Shown here one piece after another: positions 8,788 through 16,294 of a stretch of 64,000 nucleotides of DNA (the first letter of the stretch is position 1; the number at the start of each line of letters is the position of its first letter). Both the position numbers and the translations under genes were made by a program. Below the pieces are notes generated by a model, which saw only the letters and a program-made list of their open reading frames with translations, was not told the DNA's origin and ran no database searches. Source of the stretch: an uncultured Flavobacteriaceae bacterium (lineage in GTDB: Bacteria; Bacteroidota; Bacteroidia; Flavobacteriales; Flavobacteriaceae); contig CALSUF010000002.1 of NCBI GenBank assembly GCA_943789465.1, positions 434,001 through 498,000 of the forward strand, in the 5' to 3' direction.

Positions 8788-9990
8788 ATGGCTTTTAATC
8801 CCGCAGATAACATACAAGACTTACAATATTTTGGAGAATTTGGAGGTGTCAATCCATCCATTTCAGATGCGACTACCTTTACTTTTGTATCTGCCAAAAC
8901 AATGTCGGACACTTTTGAAGGCAATACTGAAGGTTGCCATTTATATGCACGTCACACTACCCCATCAAATTTATATTTAGGTGAAGCCCTCGCCGCTTTA
9001 GAAGGCACTGAAACAGCTAATGTATTTGGTTCTGGAATGGGCGCCATTACTGCAGTAATCATGCAACTCTGTGGCGCAAGTGACCATGTAATTTCAAGTC
9101 GTACAATTTACGGAGGAACTTATGCTTTTTTAAAGAATTTTGCTCCCAAGCTAAACATTCATACAAGTTTTGTGGATATCACCAAGCTAGACATAGTCGA
9201 AGCGGCCATCACCCCACAAACAAAAGTACTGTATTGCGAGTCTGTAAGTAACCCACTTTTAGAAGTAGCAGATATTGTAGGATTGGCAGCACTTGCTAAA
9301 AAATACAACTTACAATTAGTGGTTGATAATACGTTTTCTCCTTTGTCAATTTCACCAAGCAAATTGGGAGCAGATATTGTAATTCACAGTTTAACTAAAT
9401 TTATCAATGGAACATCAGACACCATTGGTGGAGTTGTTTGTGGTTCACAAGAAATGATTGACAGTCTAAGGAGTGTCATCGACGGAGCTGCCATGTTATT
9501 TGGTTCTACAATGGACAGCCGTCCTGCTTCATCCATATTAAAAAACCTCAGAACACTTCACATTCGCATGAAACAACACAGTATGAATGCGCTATATTTA
9601 GCTGAAAAGTTTGAGAGTGATGGGATTACAACGGTTTACCCTGGATTGGAGTCGCATCCTTCTCATAAAATATTTAAACAGATGATGAATGCCGAATACG
9701 GATTTGGAGGCATGATGACGATTGATGCTGGAAGTTTAGAGAATGCTAATGCGTTAATGGAACTAATGCAAAAAGAGAATTTAGGCTATTTGGCTGTGAG
9801 TTTAGGATTTTATAAAACCTTGTTTAGTGCCCCCGGAAGCTCTACTTCTTCAGAAATTCCAGAAGACGAACAAAAAGAAATAGGACTTGGTGAAGGCTTG
9901 ATTCGATTTTCTATTGGATTGGATAACGATATAGAACGGACGTACCGACTGATGAAAGCGTGTATGAAAACAGTAGGGATTCTATCTTAA
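8788..9990 (+). CDS. Cys/Met metabolism PLP-dependent enzyme (gamma-lyase/synthase type)
   Basis: A 400-residue fold-type I PLP enzyme of the Cys/Met metabolism family. The Schiff-base Lys is K204 in H-S-L-T-K-F-I-N-G-T, V-V-D-N-T-F holds the Asp that contacts the pyridine ring, and R-T-I-Y-G-G-T holds the stacking Tyr. Members include methionine gamma-lyase, cystathionine gamma-synthase and O-acetylhomoserine sulfhydrylase; the overall look is closest to methionine gamma-lyase, but I cannot decide between them. The divergent Lrp-family gene suggests control by amino acid supply. Its 3' end overlaps the convergent membrane protein gene by 4 bases. Confidence 0.85.
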   Translation: MAFNPADNIQDLQYFGEFGGVNPSISDATTFTFVSAKTMSDTFEGNTEGCHLYARHTTPSNLYLGEALAALEGTETANVFGSGMGAITAVIMQLCGASDHVISSRTIYGGTYAFLKNFAPKLNIHTSFVDITKLDIVEAAITPQTKVLYCESVSNPLLEVADIVGLAALAKKYNLQLVVDNTFSPLSISPSKLGADIVIHSLTKFINGTSDTIGGVVCGSQEMIDSLRSVIDGAAMLFGSTMDSRPASSILKNLRTLHIRMKQHSMNALYLAEKFESDGITTVYPGLESHPSHKIFKQMMNAEYGFGGMMTIDAGSLENANALMELMQKENLGYLAVSLGFYKTLFSAPGSSTSSEIPEDEQKEIGLGEGLIRFSIGLDNDIERTYRLMKACMKTVGILS

Positions 9991-11009
9991 ATTCCTTTGA
10001 GGCGCGTCCAAAATGCATCAAAAGCACCTTCATTTAGATCGGAGGCGTAAAAGGGAGCGGCTTCCCAACGGTCGTTTGTTTTGGTGATGGTGAATTTAAA
10101 AATTGAAGAATTTGGATCGTTCTCATCCATTAATGGATAACGCAAGTCTTTAAATAAATAAGTATCTAAACTGGCTGTTTCACTTAAATTATAATAGCCA
10201 TCACTAAACCAAGCAAGCGTTTCTAAATCTTTAGGCATTCCTTGTATCAACTCATGGTTTTTTGGCAATTTATGCCATTTATTTATAGTTGCTTCTGTAT
10301 CTAAAATTGAGTAAAACCCCACATAATAAGCGTCGGAAGTTTCGGCAATGCCATACCACAGAATATTATTCAAAATGGTGGGCTGCGTTTGAAAACGTAT
10401 ATAATCAAATTTTTGCTCTGCCAAAGCTTGTTTATATACTCTATTAACATGATATTTATTGACTAGGGTTGATAACATATACAAAGAACTAAATCCCAAT
10501 CCTAAATATAAAAACAAGCGGCGTTTAGTTGAAGTCCGCTTGAAACACATCATGATAATTAAGGCGGTTAGAAAAGGAAAGGTATAAAATGGATCGGCTA
10601 CTGCGATGTTATTAAACGCGACTCTATAATTTGAAAAGGGTGCAAATAATTGTGTCCCATAAGCTGTAAACGAATCTAGAATAGGGTGAGTAAAAATAGA
10701 AGCGAAAAATAGCCACATCCACTCTTTTTGAGTGGTCATTCCATAACGTTTGCCTCTGTTATAGATCCAAAACACCAGCATCCCAAATCCAATAGCTGCA
10801 AGAATAGCAAAGAGGAATGAATGCATAAACCCACGATGAAACGCCATCGCATCAATTTCGTTATTAAACAATAGTTTTCCAACAAAAACATCTAAATCGG
10901 GGATCGTTCCCCCAATAGCACCAAAGAGTAAAGCACGGTTACCAATTTTTTTTCCAAGGACAGCTTCGCCACAAGCGGCGCCTAATACTATTTGAGTGAT
11001 TGAATCCAT
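9987..11009 (-). CDS. YdjM-family membrane-bound metal-dependent hydrolase
   Basis: About 340 residues with several membrane segments. The N terminus M-D-S-I-T-Q-I-V-L-G-A-A is the usual start of this family, so I prefer the ATG at 11009 to a non-ATG start six codons upstream. Conserved polar residues typical of the YdjM/DUF457 family are visible: D-L-D near residue 40, H-R-G-x-x-H-S near 60, and H-P-x-L-D near 110. These could bind metal in the membrane. The C-terminal 150 residues form a soluble domain. The E. coli relative YdjM is an SOS-controlled inner membrane protein; the substrate is unknown. Confidence 0.8.
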   Translation of the reverse strand: MDSITQIVLGAACGEAVLGKKIGNRALLFGAIGGTIPDLDVFVGKLLFNNEIDAMAFHRGFMHSFLFAILAAIGFGMLVFWIYNRGKRYGMTTQKEWMWLFFASIFTHPILDSFTAYGTQLFAPFSNYRVAFNNIAVADPFYTFPFLTALIIMMCFKRTSTKRRLFLYLGLGFSSLYMLSTLVNKYHVNRVYKQALAEQKFDYIRFQTQPTILNNILWYGIAETSDAYYVGFYSILDTEATINKWHKLPKNHELIQGMPKDLETLAWFSDGYYNLSETASLDTYLFKDLRYPLMDENDPNSSIFKFTITKTNDRWEAAPFYASDLNEGAFDAFWTRLKGI

Positions 11010-11128
11010 AGAGGCGCAAAAATACAATTATTTGAAAGTATTCTGGTTTATTTGTATTTAATAAAAGTCATAATCTCACTCTTCCCTATTTGCGTTGCTT
11101 CTATAAAAATTGTATTATTACATCCGTT

Positions 11129-11611
11129 ATGAAAGCAGCTACTGTTGTACAACTTAAAAAAGAGTTAGAAACCTTAAATTCAGAAGATTTAAAAACACTC
11201 TGCCTGAGATTGGCACGTTTTAAATTAGAAAACAAAGAGTTACTTACCTATTTACTTTTTGAATCGGGTGATGAAGCTTATTATATTGAAGGCATTAAAG
11301 AAGAAGCCGATTTATTATTTGAGGACATCAATACTAAGAGCTATTTTTATATCAAAAAAAGTGTCCGTAAAATTTTACGTATGCTTAAAAAACACGCTCG
11401 TTATTCTAATAACAAAGAAACCGAAGTTGAACTTCTACTCTATTATTGTTATAAACTAAAAACGTTTAAACCTTCAATAAAAAACAATGTGACTCTTACA
11501 AATATTTATTTAAGACAAGTGGAAAGCATTGAAAAAAAAATCATTAAGTTTCACGAGGATTTGCAGTATGATTTTCGAGAACGACTCAATGATATTACAG
11601 ATGAATTTTAA
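11129..11611 (+). CDS. Hypothetical helical protein
   Basis: About 160 residues, charged and rich in Lys, Glu and Leu, predicted to be almost all helical. I prefer the ATG at 11129, which begins M-K-A-A-T-V-V-Q-L-K-K-E-L; a start 13 codons upstream would add a Cys-rich, poorly fitting segment. No signal peptide, membrane segment or catalytic motif is seen. The middle part (I-K-K-S-V-R-K-I-L-R-M-L-K-K-H) is strongly basic. It ends 9 bases before the ROK kinase gene and is probably cotranscribed with it. I do not recognise the family, and the function is unknown. Confidence 0.7.
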   Translation: MKAATVVQLKKELETLNSEDLKTLCLRLARFKLENKELLTYLLFESGDEAYYIEGIKEEADLLFEDINTKSYFYIKKSVRKILRMLKKHARYSNNKETEVELLLYYCYKLKTFKPSIKNNVTLTNIYLRQVESIEKKIIKFHEDLQYDFRERLNDITDEF

Positions 11612-11620
11612 AAAATATAA

Positions 11621-12364
11621 ATGAAAATTTTAGGCATAGACATCGGAGGTACTGGAATTAAAGGTGCTATTATAGATACACAAACTGGTGAGCTGTTAAG
11701 TGATCGACTCAGAATTCCAACCCCAAAACCCGCTACTCCAGAGAGTGTAACCAACGAACTAGAAACATTGATTGATTCTTTTGAGTGGAAAGGCCCAGTA
11801 GGGATTTCATTTCCTACAGTCATTAAAAATGGAAAAGCCATGCAGTATGGTAATCTCGATAAATCGTGGCAATATACACAAGTAGATGCATTGTTTAAAG
11901 CCAAGACTGGCAATGACTTTTATATCGTAAATGATGCCGATGCAGCTGCTATGGGTGTAATGGAGTTTGGGATTGGTAAAAACCAAATGGGCTTGGTTAT
12001 TACCATTACTCTGGGGACCGGTATTGGATCCGGAGTTTTTTTTAATGGACAACTTTTATCCAATTTTGAGTTAGGTCGCATTTACGGTAGAAAAGGAGAT
12101 ATTATGGAGTCTTTTGCTGCAGACTCTGCTAGAAAACGTGAAGAATGGAGTTTCAAAGCTTGGGCAAAACGAGTGAATTTCTTTTTAAATCACATTGAGC
12201 AAACATTCAATCCTGACTTGATCATTATTGGAGGAGGTATTAGTAAAAAAATGGAAAAATTTAAAGGGTATTTAGATATTAAAACACCTGTTGAAGCTGC
12301 GGAACTAAAAAATAATGCAGGTATTATTGGAGCCGCTATTTTTGCAAAGAAAAATTTGATGTAG
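11621..12364 (+). CDS. ROK-family sugar kinase, polyphosphate glucokinase-like
   Basis: A 247-residue kinase. [10 protein letters not shown] at the N terminus is the phosphate-binding loop of the actin-like ATPase fold, N-D-A-D-A-A-A holds the catalytic Asp, and L-G-T-G-I-G-S-G binds sugar and phosphate. It is shorter than most ROK kinases and lacks the zinc-binding C-x-C motif. The short length and the F-x-A-W-A-K-R-V-N-x-F segment fit polyphosphate glucokinases, which phosphorylate glucose with polyphosphate or ATP. The phosphate donor is inferred from family resemblance. Confidence 0.82.
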   Translation: MKILGIDIGGTGIKGAIIDTQTGELLSDRLRIPTPKPATPESVTNELETLIDSFEWKGPVGISFPTVIKNGKAMQYGNLDKSWQYTQVDALFKAKTGNDFYIVNDADAAAMGVMEFGIGKNQMGLVITITLGTGIGSGVFFNGQLLSNFELGRIYGRKGDIMESFAADSARKREEWSFKAWAKRVNFFLNHIEQTFNPDLIIIGGGISKKMEKFKGYLDIKTPVEAAELKNNAGIIGAAIFAKKNLM

Positions 12365-12434
12365 CTAAACTAAATTATATTTTTTATTATTTTTTTTATA
12401 CCTTTATAAATGCAAACCCCAAATTGCAAGTTAT

Positions 12435-12770
12435 ATGAACTCACCTGCAGATGAAATATTACATTTCACTACTACAACAAAACACATCCAACTCAACCGG
12501 ATGTTCGTCTCCGAAATTACAATTACTCAAGATTTTCCTTTTGTTTTATATCAAGTACTTTTTGAGCTCACCAACACTCCTAGCAGAGTTTGGAAGGAAG
12601 TTTTGATGGATTCGTGGCAAACCACAATACAACATAAAGGACGCATTTTAGAAACCGTTATATGGATTTTTCACAATCGTATATTGATTGACAATGTCCC
12701 TATTGAATTTGTAAAAGATGAAATAGAAACTCTTGTAGCTATCGCTATTGATAAAACCAATAATAAATAA
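12435..12770 (+). CDS. Hypothetical protein
   Basis: A 111-residue protein of unknown function. It has no signal peptide or membrane segment. The sequence looks like a small mixed alpha/beta domain with several Trp residues (V-W-K-E-V-L, S-W-Q-T-T, V-I-W-I-F-H). It lies in a 400-base space between the ROK kinase and the convergent holA gene, and codon use resembles its neighbours. I do not recognise the family. It could be lineage-specific. Confidence 0.6.
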   Translation: MNSPADEILHFTTTTKHIQLNRMFVSEITITQDFPFVLYQVLFELTNTPSRVWKEVLMDSWQTTIQHKGRILETVIWIFHNRILIDNVPIEFVKDEIETLVAIAIDKTNNK

Positions 12771-12788
12771 AATTACGAAAGAAAATCG

Positions 12789-13790
12789 CTATTTAAGAAT
12801 ATTATAAATCAACTCGTTATACAAATCTTTTGAAGAAAGATTTGCTCCAACCCCTTTACTTTTAGTGTCATACGTTCGTAGGGTTTGCAATACCCCACTA
12901 ATACGTTTCATAGGATAATTTCGAGAAACAGCGATGTATTCATTCACAAAATAAGGATTGACTCCTAAAGCTTTTGCAACTGTACCTGGGTTTCGATCGC
13001 GAACCGTATGTAAAGTCATCAATTTTGTAAAATACAAATACAAGATCGATATAGTTAATACAAACGGATGCTGTTTTGAATTTTGAGCAAAATAATGTAC
13101 GATTTGATACGCCTTTTTATGATCTAAGTTCCCCAAAGCCTTTTGTAATTCGAAGTTGTTATAATCTTTAGAAATTCCAATATTTTCTTCGATGATTTCT
13201 GGGGTAATCTCTTTTTTAGCGCCCACAACAATTTCTAATTTATTGAGTTCATTAGCAATTTTACTCAAATCATTTCCTAAAAACTCCGTAAGCATTAGAG
13301 CAGCTTTTGGAGTGATTGAAATTTGTTTTGATCTTAAAAAGCTTTGAATCCAACTTGGAATTTTATCTTCATATATTTTTTTACTTTCAAAAACAACGGC
13401 TGCTTTAGAAAGTGTTTTGTAGAGTGCTTTTCGTTTGTCTAAGGTTTTATATTTATAATTAAAAACAAGAACGGTTGTTGGTTGTGGATTTTTAGCATAA
13501 TCTACAAGTTGCTCAATTGTTTTGATAAGATTTTGAGCCTCCTTAACAATGATGACTTGGCGTTCTGCCATCATTGGGTAGCGCTTGGCATTGGATACAA
13601 TATCTTGGACAGATACATCTTTGCCGTAAAGAACCATTTGATTAAATCCTTTTTCTTCTTCAGCTAATACATTAGATTCTATATAATCAGAAATGGCATC
13701 AATATAATACGATTCCTCCCCCATTAAAAAATAAATAGGGGCAATCTTACCTTCTTTAATGTCAGTTATCAGCTGGTTAGTAGTATTCAT
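12789..13790 (-). CDS. holA: DNA polymerase III subunit delta
   Basis: A 333-residue HolA, the clamp-loader subunit that opens the beta clamp. The N-terminal part has P-I-Y-F-L-M-G-E-E-S-Y-Y-I-D, the standard HolA start, followed by R-Y-P-M-M-A-E-R-Q-V-I-I-V-K-E-A. The AAA+ fold is present without a working Walker A, as expected for delta. The start is ATG. It is divergent from the HsdR-domain gene, with 26 bases between them. Confidence 0.93.
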   Translation of the reverse strand: MNTTNQLITDIKEGKIAPIYFLMGEESYYIDAISDYIESNVLAEEEKGFNQMVLYGKDVSVQDIVSNAKRYPMMAERQVIIVKEAQNLIKTIEQLVDYAKNPQPTTVLVFNYKYKTLDKRKALYKTLSKAAVVFESKKIYEDKIPSWIQSFLRSKQISITPKAALMLTEFLGNDLSKIANELNKLEIVVGAKKEITPEIIEENIGISKDYNNFELQKALGNLDHKKAYQIVHYFAQNSKQHPFVLTISILYLYFTKLMTLHTVRDRNPGTVAKALGVNPYFVNEYIAVSRNYPMKRISGVLQTLRTYDTKSKGVGANLSSKDLYNELIYNILK

Positions 13791-13816
13791 TCAAAAAAAA
13801 TTACCAAATTTGTAAT

Positions 13817-14272
13817 GTGCAAGATCTAAATTTTCCAACATATTCGTTCAGGCTCAAAAATAGCGAAAATAAAACTCATATTTTTGATGTTGTTCGTAAA
13901 AAATTTGTAGTACTTCAACCTGAAGAATGGGTGCGTCAACATTGCATCCAATATTTAATACAAGAAAAGAACTATCCCATTTCTCTAATTAATGTTGAAA
14001 AAGTGGTCCTAATTAACGGACTTAAAAAACGATATGATATTGCTGTCTTTGATTCTAACGGCAGTCTAGTCCTTGTAGTGGAGTGCAAAGCTCCTAAAGT
14101 TAAAATCTCTCAGACCACATTTGATCAAATTGCTCGATATAACTTAACACTAAAAGCGCACTATTTAATGGTTACCAACGGATTAAATCATTATTTTTGC
14201 ACAATGAATTATTATAATGAAAGTTTTGAGTTTTTAAAAACATTACCTGACTATAACACCAATAAAATTTGA
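13817..14272 (+). CDS. Stand-alone HsdR N-terminal (HSDR_N) domain protein
   Basis: A 151-residue protein resembling only the N-terminal domain of type I restriction HsdR subunits. The nuclease-like core is visible: E-K-V-V-L-I-N-G-L-K-K-R-Y-D-I-A-V-F-D holds the acidic residue, and L-V-V-E-C-K-A-P-K is the E-x-K motif of the PD-(D/E)xK fold. No helicase part and no hsdM or hsdS gene is nearby, so this is not a restriction system. Such small proteins often sit next to holA in Flavobacteriaceae; their role is not known. The start is GTG. The TGA stop overlaps the TTG start of the glycosyltransferase (TTGA), so translation is probably coupled. Confidence 0.78.
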   Translation: MQDLNFPTYSFRLKNSENKTHIFDVVRKKFVVLQPEEWVRQHCIQYLIQEKNYPISLINVEKVVLINGLKKRYDIAVFDSNGSLVLVVECKAPKVKISQTTFDQIARYNLTLKAHYLMVTNGLNHYFCTMNYYNESFEFLKTLPDYNTNKI

Positions 14273-15258
14273 AACTTGCAATAGTTATACTCAATTGGAA
14301 TGGACAACAACTGTTAGAAAACTTTCTACCTTCAGTTGTTAATTACGCAGATGGACAGGACTTATATGTGATTGATAACGGATCGACTGATACATCCGTT
14401 TCATTTTTGAAACAACACTACCCCACTGTTCAATGTATTAAATTGACACATAATATCGGATATGCTGGAGGCTATAACGAAGGATTGAAACACATCAGTG
14501 CCGATGTTTTTTGTCTTTTAAACTCAGATATTCAAGTGACTAAAAATTGGTTGAGACCAATTATCAATACATTTGAAAACAATATTAACACGTCCATAAT
14601 CCAGCCAAAAATATTAGATTACCATCACAAAAATAAGTTTGAATATGCTGGTGCTGGAGGTGGATTTATAGATCAATTGGGATATCCATATTGTAGAGGG
14701 CGTATTTTTCATACTTTAGAAGAAGACCATGGGCAATACAACGACCAAAAGGAGGTGTTTTGGGCTTCTGGAGCTTGTTTATTTATAAGAGCAACTGTTT
14801 TTAATGATTTGGGAGGATTTGACTCTCGTTTCTTTGCCCATATGGAGGAAATTGATTTATGCTGGCGTGCAAAAAATAAAGGCTCAACAGTAACCTATGT
14901 AGGTAACTCTACAGTGTACCATGTTGGTGGAGCAAGTTTGGACGTTTCAAATCCAAAAAAAACATATTTAAATTTCAGGAACAGCCTATATACCTTGGTT
15001 AAAAACACAAGCAAACCATTGGTGCTTGTTGTTTTGTTAAGGTTGATTTTAGATGGAATTGCAGGTTTTCATTTTTTGTTGCAAGCTAAACCAAAACATA
15101 CGTTTGCTATTATTAAAGCACATGGAAGTTTTTATCTGGCCCTGCCCTATTTACTTCAATTTAGACGAGAAAATTCATTAACAAAATCCTTCAAATTACA
15201 CCCCTCAATTGTCTGGTCGTATTTTGTGCAAAACAAAAAGTATTTTAGTAAACTTTAA
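14269..15258 (+). CDS. Family 2 glycosyltransferase
   Basis: A 329-residue GT2 enzyme of the rhamnosyltransferase-like group. The N-terminal GT-A domain has V-I-L-N-W-N-G, D-N-G-S-T-D at about 36-41 and a N-S-D metal/nucleotide motif near 85; W-A-S-G-A-C-L-F-I-R and E-E-I-D-L-C-W-R follow. The last 80 residues contain one or two hydrophobic segments, so the protein is probably on the inner face of the inner membrane. It likely adds a sugar to a cell-surface polysaccharide. The TTG start lies within the stop of the preceding gene. Confidence 0.88.
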   Translation: MKLAIVILNWNGQQLLENFLPSVVNYADGQDLYVIDNGSTDTSVSFLKQHYPTVQCIKLTHNIGYAGGYNEGLKHISADVFCLLNSDIQVTKNWLRPIINTFENNINTSIIQPKILDYHHKNKFEYAGAGGGFIDQLGYPYCRGRIFHTLEEDHGQYNDQKEVFWASGACLFIRATVFNDLGGFDSRFFAHMEEIDLCWRAKNKGSTVTYVGNSTVYHVGGASLDVSNPKKTYLNFRNSLYTLVKNTSKPLVLVVLLRLILDGIAGFHFLLQAKPKHTFAIIKAHGSFYLALPYLLQFRRENSLTKSFKLHPSIVWSYFVQNKKYFSKL

Positions 15259-15331
15259 AATAGTTTTGTAAATCATGGTGTCAATTGTAATATTTTTATA
15301 ATTTTACGTTATATAAAAAAACTAATTTAAG

Positions 15332-16186
15332 ATGATGAGAATTTATACATTTGGAGTGACAGCAATGATACTACTCGCTTCATGTGGCCCAAATAAAGAA
15401 TTGGTAGCTGCTCAAGCAAAATTAAAAAACACAGAAGATTTATTAAATTCTGCAACTGTTAAATTAAACAGTTGTTTATCTGATAAAGCAGTAGCCGATG
15501 CAAACCTCTCTGCTTTAAGAGATCAATTGTTCGATTTAAGAAAAACAAACGATGCCCTTATTAGCAGTACTGAACAGATGACTTTACTGACTTCTAAAGG
15601 AGCTGACAATTTAGAAAAAACCTTAGAAAGCCTTCAAGAAAGAGATTTAAAAATCAATCGTTTACAAGATGCTATTACTAAAAAAGACAGCATCACTTTG
15701 GCGATTGTTTCTAGTTTGAAAAAATCAGTTGGTATTGATGACCCAGACATAGAAATAAGCGTAGAAAAAGGAGTTGTTTTTATTTCTATTGCTGATAAAT
15801 TATTATTTAAAAGTGGAAGCTTTACTGTGACTCAAAAAGCCAAATCAGTTTTAGAGAAAGTAGCGATAGTCATTAATGACAAACCTAATTTTGAAGCAAT
15901 GATTGAAGGACACACGGACAGTCAATCGTATTCAAACGGACTTTTAGTTGACAACTGGGATTTAAGTGTCAAACGTTCTACTTCAATCATAAGAGAGTTA
16001 CAAGGTATGGGTGTTGACCCTGCCCAATTAGTTGCTGCAGGACGTAGTAGCTATGTACCATTAACAACTAATGACACTGCAATGAATAGAGCAAAAAACA
16101 GACGTACTCGCGTTGTTCTACTTCCAAAAATTGATCAATTCTATGAAATGATTGAGAATGAAGTAAAAACACTTTCTGGTCAGTAG
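15332..16186 (+). CDS. OmpA-family peptidoglycan-binding lipoprotein
   Basis: A 284-residue outer-membrane lipoprotein. L-L-A-S-C is a lipobox with Cys18 as the lipid site. Residues 25-125 form a coiled coil, and the C-terminal 130 residues are an OmpA domain with I-E-G-H-T-D and N-R-R-T-R-V-V, the residues that bind meso-diaminopimelate in peptidoglycan. It probably ties the outer membrane to the cell wall. A rho-independent terminator follows directly. It is transcribed alone, between the glycosyltransferase and pheT. Confidence 0.92.
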   Translation: MMRIYTFGVTAMILLASCGPNKELVAAQAKLKNTEDLLNSATVKLNSCLSDKAVADANLSALRDQLFDLRKTNDALISSTEQMTLLTSKGADNLEKTLESLQERDLKINRLQDAITKKDSITLAIVSSLKKSVGIDDPDIEISVEKGVVFISIADKLLFKSGSFTVTQKAKSVLEKVAIVINDKPNFEAMIEGHTDSQSYSNGLLVDNWDLSVKRSTSIIRELQGMGVDPAQLVAAGRSSYVPLTTNDTAMNRAKNRRTRVVLLPKIDQFYEMIENEVKTLSGQ

Positions 16187-16210
16187 TCACTTCGTTTTAA
16201 AAAAGATTAC

Positions 16211-16240
16211 AAAAGCCCACCGTTTTGGTTGGGCTTTTTA
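16211..16240 (+). terminator. Rho-independent terminator of the OmpA-family gene
   Basis: AAAAGCCCA pairs with TGGGCTTTT, with CC/GG above and a T-run after. It lies 24 bases past the stop codon. Confidence 0.85.
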
Positions 16241-16271
16241 TTTGAAAGCTAATACCTTTATTTTATATTTG
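16241..16271 (+). promoter_or_regulatory. Full Bacteroidota promoter for pheT
   Basis: TTTG at 16241-16244 and TATATTTG at 16264-16271 are separated by exactly 19 bases, an ideal match to the Bacteroidota housekeeping sigma consensus (TTTG, 19 bases, TAnnTTTG). The start codon of pheT follows 23 bases after the -7 box. This is the best promoter in the window. Confidence 0.75.
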
Positions 16272-16294
16272 CTCAAAAGCTATAATACCGCACA

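Noticed and set aside
13817-14272. A type I restriction system, suggested by the HsdR N-terminal-like domain.
   Set aside because: No helicase part, hsdM or hsdS is nearby, and the gene is a short stand-alone domain beside holA, so it is not a restriction system.
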